Part shown: one piece after another, positions 16,630 to 24,859 of the stretch
Layout of the letters: the number at the start of each line of letters is the position of its first letter
Position numbering within the stretch: the first letter of the stretch is position 1
Assembly: GCF_004353915.1 (NCBI RefSeq)
Contig: NZ_SMRP01000003.1
Span: forward strand, 310,001 to 374,000
Length of the DNA: 64,000 nucleotides
Direction of reading: 5' to 3'
Source: Paraburkholderia silviterrae
GTDB lineage: Bacteria > Pseudomonadota > Gammaproteobacteria > Burkholderiales > Burkholderiaceae
Notes under the pieces: model-generated
What the model was told of the DNA's origin: nothing
Seen by the model: the letters and a program-made list of their open reading frames with translations, nothing else
The model's database searches: none
Program-made: the position numbers and the translations under genes

Positions 16630-17815
16630 TGATCTTCAGCCCGCACGCTTGGAACAGGCGCTCGCTGCACGCAGCCTTACGAAAGGCCAGCTGGCGAGCC
16701 TTGTCGGCGTTGCGGCGTCAACGGTTACGAAGTGGTGCAAGGGTGACCAAGCGCCTGAAGTGGATACTTTTGAGCGCCTCGCTTCCGTGCTGAACGTGCA
16801 GCCGGACTGGCTGACGCGTCCCGTGTTGCCGCGTGTGTCGAACCCGCTGTACCGAAGCAATGCGTCAGCGCTTAAGGTTGCTCGTGCAAAGCTGGAGGCT
16901 CGCACGGAATGGACGCAGGAGATTTCTGTTGTTTTGAGCGAGTATGTGGACTTTCCGGAGGTGAAGCTACCTACGCGCTCTTTTCAGGATCCCGAGCAAA
17001 TCAGCGACGCAGACATCGAAGCGGCGGCCGAGGAGTGTCGTTCACTTTGGCAGCTGGGTCGTGGCCCAATCCAAAATTTGGCTTTGGCTGCTGAGGGAGC
17101 AGGAATCCTCATTGTGCGGGAAGAAACGGATATTTCGTCAATCGAAGGTCTTTCAAGCTGGAGCAAGCTGCTTGGGAGGCCCATAGTGTTTCTTTCAGCG
17201 GACAAGGCCAATGGTTTTCGGAGTCGATTCGACTTGGCGCACGAAATCGGCCATCTTGTTCTACATAAGCACATACCACGAGCCGATGAGAGAGACCGCT
17301 ACAACCAGATGGAAAAGCAAGCACACCAATTTGCTGGTGCGCTATTGCTACCGGCGGAAACTTTTGCGTCCGAGGTTCGCATTCCTGCGAACTTGGACAA
17401 CCTTCTTATCTTAAAGCAGCGTTGGGGCGCATCAGTCGCCGCCATGATGATGCGGCTGCACGCGATTGGTTTGCTTAGTGACGAAGACAAGTTATCGCTT
17501 TTTAAGCGTCGGTCTGCTCGTTGGGGTTCGAAAGCTGAGCCGGGCGACGAAAAGTGGGAGCCTGAGGTGCCACGTTTGCTGCGGCGTACTGTGGAGCTTC
17601 TTGTCAACGAGGGCATCATCCCTGCTGAACGGATTCCGCAGCACCTAGGTTTTTCTGCCAACGATGTGGTGAAGCTTTGCTGTTTGCGCGATAACTACTT
17701 CCGTGCGCCTGCCGAAGTGCTGGACCTAGCGGTCCTTCGTTCGACGACGCCCAATACGCGGAGGGTCGTGCGGGAGGAAGGCGCCGTCGTGTCGTTTGAG
17801 CGATTTAAGAAGTGA
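16613..17815 (+). CDS. XRE-family regulator with ImmA/IrrE metallopeptidase domain
   Basis: A 400-aa two-domain protein. Residues ~10-65 form an XRE helix-turn-helix (LTKGQLASLVGVAASTVTKW). A COG2856 zinc peptidase follows with the HEIGH motif (HExxH, about 209-213) in DLAHEIGHLVLHKH and a downstream glutamate region (EKQAHQFAGALLLPAE). In ImmA and IrrE such peptidases cut a repressor to switch on an element or stress genes. The ATG at 16613 lies inside the end of the previous gene, so both are co-translated. It may be the antitoxin or protease of a TA-like pair, or an element regulator. Confidence 0.85.
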   Translation: MTKGINDLQPARLEQALAARSLTKGQLASLVGVAASTVTKWCKGDQAPEVDTFERLASVLNVQPDWLTRPVLPRVSNPLYRSNASALKVARAKLEARTEWTQEISVVLSEYVDFPEVKLPTRSFQDPEQISDADIEAAAEECRSLWQLGRGPIQNLALAAEGAGILIVREETDISSIEGLSSWSKLLGRPIVFLSADKANGFRSRFDLAHEIGHLVLHKHIPRADERDRYNQMEKQAHQFAGALLLPAETFASEVRIPANLDNLLILKQRWGASVAAMMMRLHAIGLLSDEDKLSLFKRRSARWGSKAEPGDEKWEPEVPRLLRRTVELLVNEGIIPAERIPQHLGFSANDVVKLCCLRDNYFRAPAEVLDLAVLRSTTPNTRRVVREEGAVVSFERFKK

Positions 17816-18054
17816 TGCCGCGCGCGATGAGCGCAAGACTTTTATGAAGGTGGCCCTCGATAGTCGTCTTCGAGGGTTGCCGCTGTATCAAGTGTTGGCC
17901 CATCGAAGGCCTTCACATAGACGCAATTCACCAGGGTGAGTGACGAGCATCAGCCGTCAGTACGGCGCTTGTCTCGGGGCTGCCGCTGGGCCTCAATGCG
18001 AACCGGTCTTTTGCGTCGTTGTCCTTCCGCAGCGTTCGCTGTGATAGTCGTCGC

Positions 18055-18279
18055 ATGGACGACAGCCAACACCGCAACATTTTCCCGCCACTTACAAGCG
18101 AACAGATTCGCGAATTGGCTACTGCAGTGCGTGACGATTTCGGGCCCAGCCTCTCGCGAGCTATCTTCATCGACCATTTGCTGATGTTGCTCGAAGACGT
18201 GCCAGGATTCGAGGCGGGTGGCATTACCACGTCGCTTATCGAATCAGCGTGGGTCGGGTATGCGGGTCTCACCGACTGA
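18055..18279 (+). CDS. Small hypothetical protein
   Basis: Encodes 74 residues (MDDSQHRNIFPPLTSEQIRE...), probably helical, with one hydrophobic patch (AIFIDHLLMLLEDV). The ATG at 18055 has no strong ribosome site. Support comes from a perfect hairpin that begins 15 bp before its stop, between this gene and the convergent gene at 18300. No family is recognised, and other short frames overlap it. Confidence 0.4.
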   Translation: MDDSQHRNIFPPLTSEQIRELATAVRDDFGPSLSRAIFIDHLLMLLEDVPGFEAGGITTSLIESAWVGYAGLTD

Positions 18280-18293
18280 TATGCGGTGAGACC
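18265..18293. terminator. Hairpin between convergent genes
   Basis: GGTCTCACCG and CGGTGAGACC form a perfect 10-bp inverted repeat with a 9-nt loop, followed on the plus strand by TTATCATT. It sits where the gene at 18055 and the ParA operon converge and could end both transcripts. Confidence 0.55.
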
Positions 18294-18299
18294 TTATCA

Positions 18300-18821
18300 T
18301 TACGACGATCTGGCCTTTCCTTCGCGTTCGGCTTCCTGGGAGAGGATGTCCATCGAGTTTTCGTGTAACAACGCGGAAAGAATGGCCTGCTTGACCTCCG
18401 CGATTGTTGAGCGCCTTAGCTGCGAGAGCGGCATGGAAAAACGAGATGACGCCAGTCGGAGTAGTTCTTCCTTCGTCTTTGATTCGTCGTTGATAAAGTC
18501 GCGAATCTGCTTCGACGTCAACTTGGACAGGTTCTCAGAGTCCGAGCGATCTTTCAGAGGCTTCGTTTTCTTGGTCTGCTTCGTCAGTTGGGGTGTTCGC
18601 CGATTCTCCTTTGGCGCGATAGGAGAAGCAGGATCCTCGATTCGGATTGATTTTTGTCGGACAGCCCTTGCAAGGGAGCGTAGCGCACTTGCCAAGACTG
18701 GGTTGCCCGTGTCAGGCAAATCGTTCACGTCTGCGAGGCTGACCAGATAATTCGCTAAGGCGACGTTGGACAATTTCTTGCTAGCGCGGCTGCGTATCGA
18801 TATCTTGCGGCGATTATTCAC
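18300..18821 (-). CDS. Partner protein of the ParA ATPase
   Basis: A 173-aa basic protein whose start overlaps the parA stop by 4 bp, the usual layout of a partition operon. It lacks a recognisable ParB nuclease/HTH domain. The middle is Lys/Thr/Pro-rich and probably flexible (KQTKKTKPLKDRSDSENL), and a helical C-terminal part follows (KTKEELLRLASSRFSMPLSQL). That design, a DNA-binding or adaptor region with a flexible basic linker, fits the small centromere-binding partners of plasmid ParA proteins. The role is inferred from position only. Confidence 0.6.
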   Translation of the reverse strand: MNNRRKISIRSRASKKLSNVALANYLVSLADVNDLPDTGNPVLASALRSLARAVRQKSIRIEDPASPIAPKENRRTPQLTKQTKKTKPLKDRSDSENLSKLTSKQIRDFINDESKTKEELLRLASSRFSMPLSQLRRSTIAEVKQAILSALLHENSMDILSQEAEREGKARSS

Positions 18822-19762
18822 AGGGCATCCACACGAGTTTTCAGTACATTGGTCAGATCTTTGTACATAACGTCGAGGCCGCGATTGCCGATATTTTGAG
18901 TGTAGTGCCTATCATAGACTGGTACGCCATCGTCGAGAGCTTGCGATATGCCGGTGCCGTCATGGATATACGGCGTAAGCAGGTCATTGTTGAACACTCT
19001 CGTGAGAGATGCCAAGTGTCGGGTGTGGTCGTCCGTGTATCCTGAGTGAGCGGGACCATGTGGTTTGATTCTCGTAATTACAACACCGGCAAGCTTGGTG
19101 TCAGGGACGTGCATAGATCTAGGCGTTCCCATTGTGGCAAGAGCTTTTAGCTTGGTGTCGATGCCGCTTTGAATCATAGATTTAAGGTGCGGCGCACCTC
19201 GCTCCATCACAGCTTCGGGGATGACCGGGATGATATATCCGTGACTTGCCGCAATGGCGTTTTGTGATACGAGTTTCGTGGCTGGCGGGCAATCAAAGAT
19301 AATGTAATCATATGCCTCGTCGACTCCAGCCTCCTCTAACCATCGACACATGAGCGTGCGCTTATCCCACTCGGAATGAATTGCATTCCCATGATGCGAT
19401 GCGGTCAGATCGATCTCGATGTCGTCCAGTTGAAGGCTCGCAGGGACGATGTCAAGAGTAGAGTAGTGTCGAGCGATTCCAGCTTGTTTTATAGCACTAC
19501 GTTCAATCAGCGAGCTAGTCGGGAAAGTCGGGCTCTGTCCGATGAATGGCTTGAAAATTTCATTGACCGTTCGACTATTTGCAACCAGATTTTGCCATAT
19601 CGGAGCCGTCAAGCTGACGATCGAAAGGCTGCTCTGGTGATCCATGTCCACCATCAAAACTCGTGCGTGATGATAGCGAGCTAAACCGGCAGCAAATTGA
19701 AATGAAAGCGTGGTTTTGCCAACACCACCTTTGAAATTGATAATGCTGACTCGTTTTGCCAT
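18818..19762 (-). CDS. parA: ParA-family partition ATPase
   Basis: A 314-aa MinD/ParA ATPase. The deviant Walker A motif KGGVGKTT is at residues 11-18 directly after the N-terminus; VLMVDMDHQSSLS is the A' motif and YDYIIFDCPP the Walker B. ParA proteins segregate plasmids by nucleoid-bound ATP-dependent gradients. It lies with its partner gene on element B together with a replication protein, which suggests the element exists at times as a low-copy circle. The short N-terminus lacks the HTH of type Ia ParA proteins, so autoregulation, if any, needs another protein, perhaps the HTH regulator upstream. Confidence 0.92.
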   Translation of the reverse strand: MAKRVSIINFKGGVGKTTLSFQFAAGLARYHHARVLMVDMDHQSSLSIVSLTAPIWQNLVANSRTVNEIFKPFIGQSPTFPTSSLIERSAIKQAGIARHYSTLDIVPASLQLDDIEIDLTASHHGNAIHSEWDKRTLMCRWLEEAGVDEAYDYIIFDCPPATKLVSQNAIAASHGYIIPVIPEAVMERGAPHLKSMIQSGIDTKLKALATMGTPRSMHVPDTKLAGVVITRIKPHGPAHSGYTDDHTRHLASLTRVFNNDLLTPYIHDGTGISQALDDGVPVYDRHYTQNIGNRGLDVMYKDLTNVLKTRVDAL

Positions 19763-20000
19763 TGATGTCCCCGCTTTTTTGCGGTTTCCGTTGCTGGTCA
19801 GGCAGTTGTGGAAAACTTCCCTCGTTTGTTACTGGGCTGCTCGCGTCAAGCTCGTGTTGCAGTAGCGCACACTTCGACGTCTCTATCGGCTCCGATGCAC
19901 ATATTCTACCGTCAGTCGTGACGAATGCCCTTAGTTTGCTTTCTCCCTGTCCAGCTTAGACTTACTTGATAGTGTGACGTGGTACTTCGACCTCTAACCG

Positions 20001-20399
20001 TTACTTGCGCTGCTTGCTCTTGACCGGATGCTTAGCCTTGAGCATGTCGGCGAACTGCTGAACGAAATTCACGACGAGTTCTCGTTCGTCGCTATCCAAT
20101 CCGGTAAGCGCGTCCGCAATCACCGCCAGTTGGTCGTCTGGGCGCTTCGATCCGCGCTGCAATAGCTGGTCCACCGAGCAGTCCAACGCGTCGCTGAGTT
20201 GCTGGAGCCGATGTAAGGTCGGCATCCTCGCGCCGCGTTCCCACCGGCTAATCGCCTCCTGTTCCAGATCAATCATCTCCGCGAGCTTCGCCTGCGTCAG
20301 TCCACGTGCGCGTCGTTGTTCGGCAATGGCGGTCCCGACGCGTGCGGCAAGCAATGCGTCTTGGGCTTCGTCGGTCAGCGGGGTAGGTATGATCGGCAT
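20001..20399 (-). CDS. XRE-family transcriptional regulator
   Basis: A 132-aa protein with an N-terminal Cro/CI-type helix-turn-helix (GLTQAKLAEMIDLEQEAISRWE) and a helical C-terminal part ending in basic KAKHPVKSKQRK. It is read leftward, 238 bp before parA on the same strand, and divergent from the MarR-like gene at 20597. A perfect palindrome with a third half-site in the divergent region is the probable operator of this repressor. It may control the parA operon, the rightward genes, or itself. Confidence 0.85.
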   Translation of the reverse strand: MPIIPTPLTDEAQDALLAARVGTAIAEQRRARGLTQAKLAEMIDLEQEAISRWERGARMPTLHRLQQLSDALDCSVDQLLQRGSKRPDDQLAVIADALTGLDSDERELVVNFVQQFADMLKAKHPVKSKQRK

Positions 20400-20403
20400 A
20401 GAA

Positions 20404-20470
20404 CAATATGGTGGTCTTCATTCCGAGTTTGATGAACAACCATATTGGAATGTTATATTCCAATATGGTT
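20404..20470. promoter_or_regulatory. Divergent promoter with palindromic operator
   Basis: AACCATATTGGAA (20438-20450) and TTCCAATATGGTT (20458-20470) form a perfect 13-bp inverted repeat with a 7-bp spacer. A further half-site CAATATGGT lies at 20404-20412, next to the XRE gene start. The region separates the XRE regulator from the MarR-like gene. The arrangement is that of a dimer-binding operator plus an extra half-site, most simply for autoregulation by the XRE protein. Confidence 0.7.
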
Positions 20471-20596
20471 GAATTAGCGTGAATTTTCCCGTATCGTGCT
20501 GGGGATGCCTGATCGGCCGGGGAAGTCACAGACACCGGCAGGCTAGGGGGCCACCAGCAATCGGAGGCCTGTTAGTTCCAGAAGAATCAACGACAT

Positions 20597-21076
20597 ATGA
20601 CTACGACCGATTCGCTTTCCCGATTTCATACGTTCATGGCTGTCTACGAAAGCTGCCGCGCATCTGCGCTTAGTAGTGCGTTGCAGATGACGCCGATGGC
20701 CGCGCGTGCGCTTGGCTTGATCTGCGCATTTCCCGGTATGACCCTGCATGAGTTGAGCTGCATTCTCGGAGGGAGTCAGGGGCAGATCATCGGGGCCGCG
20801 TTCGATTTACATCACCTCGGGTACATTGAGCGGATCGAGGAGCGGAATGACGAAGGGCGGCGGGTGCTTCAGCCGATCAGGGAGCGTATGCTCGGCTTCG
20901 ATGGTTATCACCGCCTAGTCAGCAACCTTGCGGCTGAGGCTGGGATTGCTGAACAACTGGAAGCGTTGCTTCCGAGATTTCAGGATGTGCTGCTAAAGGC
21001 TCTGGAGGAATTACAGGGCGACGCGCAGAGCGTTCAGTTTCAGGCGCAGCGTCGGATTTTGGCGCGGGTCGCGTGA
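20597..21076 (+). CDS. MarR-like winged-helix protein
   Basis: A 159-aa protein whose residues ~35-100 match the MarR winged helix: ALGLICAFPGMTLHELSCIL, then a recognition helix GSQGQIIGAAFDLHHLGYIERI and a wing EERNDEGRRVLQPIRE. The C-terminal half is helical and would form the dimer interface. MarR proteins usually repress neighbours and respond to small ligands. It lies downstream of the palindromic operator and 58 bp before a small hypothetical gene. Confidence 0.75.
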   Translation: MTTTDSLSRFHTFMAVYESCRASALSSALQMTPMAARALGLICAFPGMTLHELSCILGGSQGQIIGAAFDLHHLGYIERIEERNDEGRRVLQPIRERMLGFDGYHRLVSNLAAEAGIAEQLEALLPRFQDVLLKALEELQGDAQSVQFQAQRRILARVA

Positions 21077-21134
21077 TCAATGCTGACGGTCTTCGAACAC
21101 ATCGATACCACGATTTGCTAATCGAGATCTACAT

Positions 21135-21536
21135 ATGGAATTCGAGAAGTTGTTCAAAGGAAGGTCGTGGCCGGAAATTAAGGAGCGGCTAGGCGTCATG
21201 TCGGTCGATACGCTCAATCGAATCTGGCTACCTGTTCTTGAAGAGGATGGGTACCTCATAGCCATCGCGAAGAATGGCAAGGACGCATTGCTCGGTCGCA
21301 TGGGCAAGCGCGACGATGGGAAATTCTGCATCGAGATCGTTGTGCGTGCCCCAATCGAAAACAATGCGCTTGGCCGTTACCAGTTCTGGTATGTCGACTC
21401 AGCCGACATGCAACGTCATGCTCAGAGGCTGAATGAGGTAGTCCAAAGCCACCTCAACAGGATCCAGAGGGACGGTGTCTGTGAAGGTGAAAGCTCAACC
21501 GGCCTGCTGCCCTTGACTGGTCCCAGAGGTCGTTGA
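21135..21536 (+). CDS. Hypothetical protein
   Basis: A 133-aa soluble protein (MEFEKLFKGRSWPEIKERLG...). The first 65 residues look helical with a strand pair (YLIAIAKNGKDALLGRM), followed by strands (KFCIEIVVRAPIE). No family is recognised. Its end overlaps the convergent gene at 21495 by 42 bp, so one of the two C-termini may be overpredicted or the genes truly overlap. Confidence 0.55.
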   Translation: MEFEKLFKGRSWPEIKERLGVMSVDTLNRIWLPVLEEDGYLIAIAKNGKDALLGRMGKRDDGKFCIEIVVRAPIENNALGRYQFWYVDSADMQRHAQRLNEVVQSHLNRIQRDGVCEGESSTGLLPLTGPRGR

Positions 21537-22220
21537 GTCTGCGTCCGTCGTATAGATTTGCGACAGGATCTCCGCGACAAGTTCAATGGTTCCCAGTACC
21601 TGATTCGTCAGCATCGACGAGCCATGAGCCAGTTCATTCCGCAAATCTGGAAGGCTCTTTCGCAATATCTGCACCAGATCCCAGCTTTGATCTTCTGGGG
21701 TGATGTTAATCGGCTCGTCCTTATCGATCTCCATAATTTCGAGTTGTTGTTCGATCATGGTTTGGAGGCTCTCCATCAATCGGCGCTGCCGTGCGCGATC
21801 TTCTGCGGTTTGCAGCCAGCGACGGAAGCCCCCATTTCGAATGAGTCCCTGGTCGATCGCATAACCGAGCAGGCCAGCCAGCATGGCATGTGGCCGTTTC
21901 GGATGCTGATACGGCTGAGGCAATCTCTTGGGAAGCCGCAGCTTGAGCCCCAGTTCCAGCGCGAATAGCGCTTGGCTTTGAGCTACCGGGTAGAAACGAT
22001 ACACGTGCCAAGCATAGAGGTAGAGGTTGCGAGCCGTTTCAAACTGGATGGCTACATCCTCTGGTACAGCACCGGTCAGCTGAATGGCTTCGATTTCACG
22101 ATGATGAATAGCTAGGGACGGTGGAGTTTGTCCAGCGAACATCATCGTGCGCGGGTCTGGTTCTGCCGCGGTATCGGGGCTCCGCAAACTTTCGGCGGCA
22201 TTCAAGATGATCGATCTCAT
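21495..22220 (-). CDS. HEPN-like domain protein
   Basis: A 241-aa mostly helical protein. ARNLYLYAWHVYRFYPVAQ followed by ALFALELGLKLRL and, near the C-terminus, R194-NELA-H199 (RxxxxH) fit the HEPN pattern, in which the R...H pair at the start of the last helix is the RNase site. HEPN proteins are frequent in toxin-antitoxin and phage-defence loci, but non-toxic members occur too, and no nucleotidyltransferase partner is adjacent. It is followed 150 bp upstream, same strand, by a nuclease-like gene. The call rests on motif spacing, not a search. Confidence 0.5.
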   Translation of the reverse strand: MRSIILNAAESLRSPDTAAEPDPRTMMFAGQTPPSLAIHHREIEAIQLTGAVPEDVAIQFETARNLYLYAWHVYRFYPVAQSQALFALELGLKLRLPKRLPQPYQHPKRPHAMLAGLLGYAIDQGLIRNGGFRRWLQTAEDRARQRRLMESLQTMIEQQLEIMEIDKDEPINITPEDQSWDLVQILRKSLPDLRNELAHGSSMLTNQVLGTIELVAEILSQIYTTDADSTTSGTSQGQQAG

Positions 22221-22370
22221 GATGGTTAATTTATAGAGTCATCCAAAGGAATCGTGAAGCCACTCGGGGCGATTCCGGGCTGTCTGTCTAGTGAATCCCG
22301 GTTTTGTACGCCTTCTATAAGACATGAAGAGTGACCAATTTTGGGTCCCGCCAAGCACCGGAGAACCCGC

Positions 22371-22859
22371 CTAATCTCGCAGGTGAGCCAAGATTTGCAG
22401 CAGACGAAATACCGGATTGCGCGCATCGTGAGTTGTCTCGGCTGCCAGAGCCTGAAGTTCCCCGATTCGGCGCTTGTATTCGCCATTGATCACGCACTGT
22501 AGTCCGTTGATTTCGGACAATGCGTTGGTCAAGAATCCCTTGGGGACCACGGGCGACCAGAGCATGTGCTGGCGCGAAAAATCGGGGAGATACTTCTTGC
22601 CATACTGCTGCTGTCGTTTGTATTTCCTCTCGACTCGATCGATGGTCATGCGGTGATCGCCATACTGAAGTCCCCGAATGTGCGTAGTGACCTCGCAGAG
22701 GTAAGCTGTCCTCGTCTTCAAGTTGAGCCCGATGACATCCAGTTCCTCAAGGCCCTGAAGTCCACCACCAGGAGGGCGGACGTTGTAGTCGATCACATCG
22801 CAATCGAGCTTAAGTTGCAGGTACGCTCCGACGATGTATTCGCCGATGTCAGTCAGCAT
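22371..22859 (-). CDS. PD-(D/E)xK nuclease-like protein
   Basis: A 162-aa protein with the order expected of the restriction-endonuclease fold: GEYIVGAYL (E7), ELDVIGLN (D41) and AYLCEVTTHI (E56, in the place of ExK). The lysine is replaced by Thr, which is tolerated in some families but could mean weak or no activity. A basic region RVERKYKRQQQYGKKYL could bind DNA. It begins 72 bp after the end of the integrase on the same strand. Possible roles are DNA processing for the element or defence; neither can be decided here. Confidence 0.55.
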   Translation of the reverse strand: MLTDIGEYIVGAYLQLKLDCDVIDYNVRPPGGGLQGLEELDVIGLNLKTRTAYLCEVTTHIRGLQYGDHRMTIDRVERKYKRQQQYGKKYLPDFSRQHMLWSPVVPKGFLTNALSEINGLQCVINGEYKRRIGELQALAAETTHDARNPVFRLLQILAHLRD

Positions 22860-22930
22860 GAGTAACCCCGATGTGCGTGTAACAAGGCGTTTGCTGATGT
22901 ATACACCGGGGACGACCGAGCATCAATATT

Positions 22931-24076
22931 TCAGGCGGCTTGCAGCAACGAATCTATGACTTTGACCGCCTTCCGGCTCGCATCGTTCGGGCTCAGGTGA
23001 GCATATCGCTGTGTCATCTTCGGGTCGCTGTGGCCGAGCAACACCGATACCTCATACAGGCTGACACCGGCCTTGACCAGCTTGCTCGCAAACGTGTGTC
23101 GCAACGTGTGGAGGGTGACACGCCCACCGCGTTCCTTGACCAGAGCAGCATCATTGAGACCGGCACGCTCAATCGCCTTCTTGATCGACTTCGTGCTGTA
23201 ACCGCGTTCGTTGCCGGTGCGATCTTCAAACACATACCGCTGTCCGGACCTGCGCTCCTCCCAGCGGCGACGGAGAATCGCTTCGAGTCGCGAGGTCATG
23301 TGCAATACATCCTCGTTGCGCACCTTGCTCCGGTAGAGGCTGATCGTGCAGGCATCGATGTTGATTGCTGACCACGGAATGTTCGCGACCTCCGAGTAAC
23401 GACACCCCGTATCCAGAAGGAAAACCGTGATGTCGTAGTTATCCTGTATATTCCGCGTCATTTCGGGTGTTTGCGGTTTAGACGCGTTTATACGCGTTTT
23501 AAGCCGTTCCGGCTCGAGTTCGAGCAATAACGCCGACTCTTCGCTGGAATCCAGATATCGAAGCCTATAAGAAGTCCTAAGCTCTGGAAAAACGACATCT
23601 CTACTGACTTTGAAACCGAGCTTCGCCATCTCATTGATGGCGGCGCGCAGCAGTCCTACTTCATGCTTGATCGTTGCTGGCTTGTCGCCTTCGGCCTTGC
23701 GCTTTGCGACGAGGAGATCGATATCGCGCGTCGTGAACGTGTGGAGTTCCTGTTTCGGGTTCAGCCCGTAGCACGGAATCTTGGCCTTCGTTCGGGGATG
23801 GAGCTTGTAGCCCTGCATCTTGCGGGCGATCTGTTGCATGCCGCTGTGATAGGCGGTGCCCTCGCGGGAGTCGGTGTATTTCGTGAGGGCATCTTCGAGC
23901 GTGATGACCTCCGCTTCCCCAAGATATTGTTCAGCGTGCGCGCGATTGCGCATCTCGCGTTCGACCTGAGCGGCCTTCGTCTTGTTCGGCGTGCCGGTCG
24001 AGCCGAAGAACTTCTTACCCTGAATTTGGAACTGGTAGTACCAGTTCTTGCTGTTGTTTCGACGGATGAGCGTCAT
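22931..24076 (-). CDS. Tyrosine recombinase/integrase of element B
   Basis: A 381-aa integrase. The N-terminus WYYQFQIQGKKFFGSTGT is an arm-binding/SAM-like region. The catalytic domain shows LLDTGCRYSEVANI (Arg), LHTLRHTFASKLV (HxLR), LLGHSDPKMTQRYAHL (His and nucleophile Tyr). It lies in the middle of element B rather than at an end. It is the only integrase in B, so it is the best candidate for the anticodon-arm integration, but it could belong to a nested element. The start MTLIRRNNSKNWYYQ is usual for the family. Confidence 0.93.
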   Translation of the reverse strand: MTLIRRNNSKNWYYQFQIQGKKFFGSTGTPNKTKAAQVEREMRNRAHAEQYLGEAEVITLEDALTKYTDSREGTAYHSGMQQIARKMQGYKLHPRTKAKIPCYGLNPKQELHTFTTRDIDLLVAKRKAEGDKPATIKHEVGLLRAAINEMAKLGFKVSRDVVFPELRTSYRLRYLDSSEESALLLELEPERLKTRINASKPQTPEMTRNIQDNYDITVFLLDTGCRYSEVANIPWSAINIDACTISLYRSKVRNEDVLHMTSRLEAILRRRWEERRSGQRYVFEDRTGNERGYSTKSIKKAIERAGLNDAALVKERGGRVTLHTLRHTFASKLVKAGVSLYEVSVLLGHSDPKMTQRYAHLSPNDASRKAVKVIDSLLQAA

Positions 24077-24250
24077 GGGGGTATTCCTTACAGAAAGTAA
24101 TCAATAAGGAACACCATCCGGGCTGAGAGGGGGTATGACAACAGCTTTCGCCCACGCCACGGCGATTCCTTTCAACGCGAAAGGACGGTCGTGCGGGGCC
24201 GGATCGGGCAACAACGACCGCCGCCGCACGGTTTGGGCCGTTGGGGGCGC

Positions 24251-24314
24251 CGTCGCAGATAAGTCAGCGCTTTAACAACACAGAGAAAAGCACTTATCTA
24301 TTTTTATTGAACAC
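24251..24314 (+). repeat. Covarying repeat R1
   Basis: First of three related ~60-bp units. Inside it AGATAAGT (24257-24265 region) and ACTTATCT (24292-24299) are complementary and enclose a conserved core GCTTTAACAACAC. R2 shares nearly the whole unit. Confidence 0.8.
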
Positions 24315-24405
24315 TCCGCGCAGTTGGCTGAAGGTGCGGTGGGGAAAGGACGGACGGGGACGTGCATTGAGGGAGCAGGGCTCGGCATCAGGGATGGTCG
24401 AGTGT

Positions 24406-24468
24406 CGTCGCAGATAAGTCACCGCTTTAACAACACGAGAAGAACACTTATCTGTATCCATTGAACAC
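24406..24468 (+). repeat. Covarying repeat R2
   Basis: Second unit, same orientation as R1 and 155 bp downstream. It keeps the AGATAAGT/ACTTATCT arms, the GCTTTAACAACAC core and the end ATTGAACAC, with scattered differences elsewhere. Confidence 0.8.
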
Positions 24469-24859
24469 CCACGCGTCTTCGGCCCGGTGAGGCAGTCCAG
24501 ACCAGTGATTTGACAATGGGGGGCGGAGTCCTGTAACCTGCGCCCCTTGGCTTGAGGAGTGAGCAAGCGGCGGACTTTTCACGCACCGGTTGTGGATACA
24601 GACACAGCGCAGACGTGATTTCCATTACCCATCCAGCAACGAGAAGGACTAGAACCGTACGTTGCTCTAGGTCGTCATAGGACCTGGCCTGGTGAGAAAC
24701 CAGGCGGTTGGGAAAGATAGTGCCCTCAGACCAGTTATACCGAACGATTTCGAGATCGTGCGGCGTGGCTGGTCGGTGGTTGCTATCTACTGTTCGCTCT
24801 TCTGCCCTGAAGCCCGGAACCACCTGCCAAATCTTTCATTTTCATTATGGAGATTTGCG

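Larger units (their letters stand above)
24077..24859. other. 783-bp non-coding region with two structured repeats, possible replication origin
   Basis: No convincing gene is present; the short open frames here have no family features. It contains repeats R1 (24251-24314) and R2 (24406-24468) and further hairpins near 24660-24702 (AGGTC/GACCT and CCTGGT/ACCAGG), and ends in the ribosome site of the first primase-like gene. Structured repeats directly upstream of a replication gene are what one expects of an origin. Confidence 0.5.
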
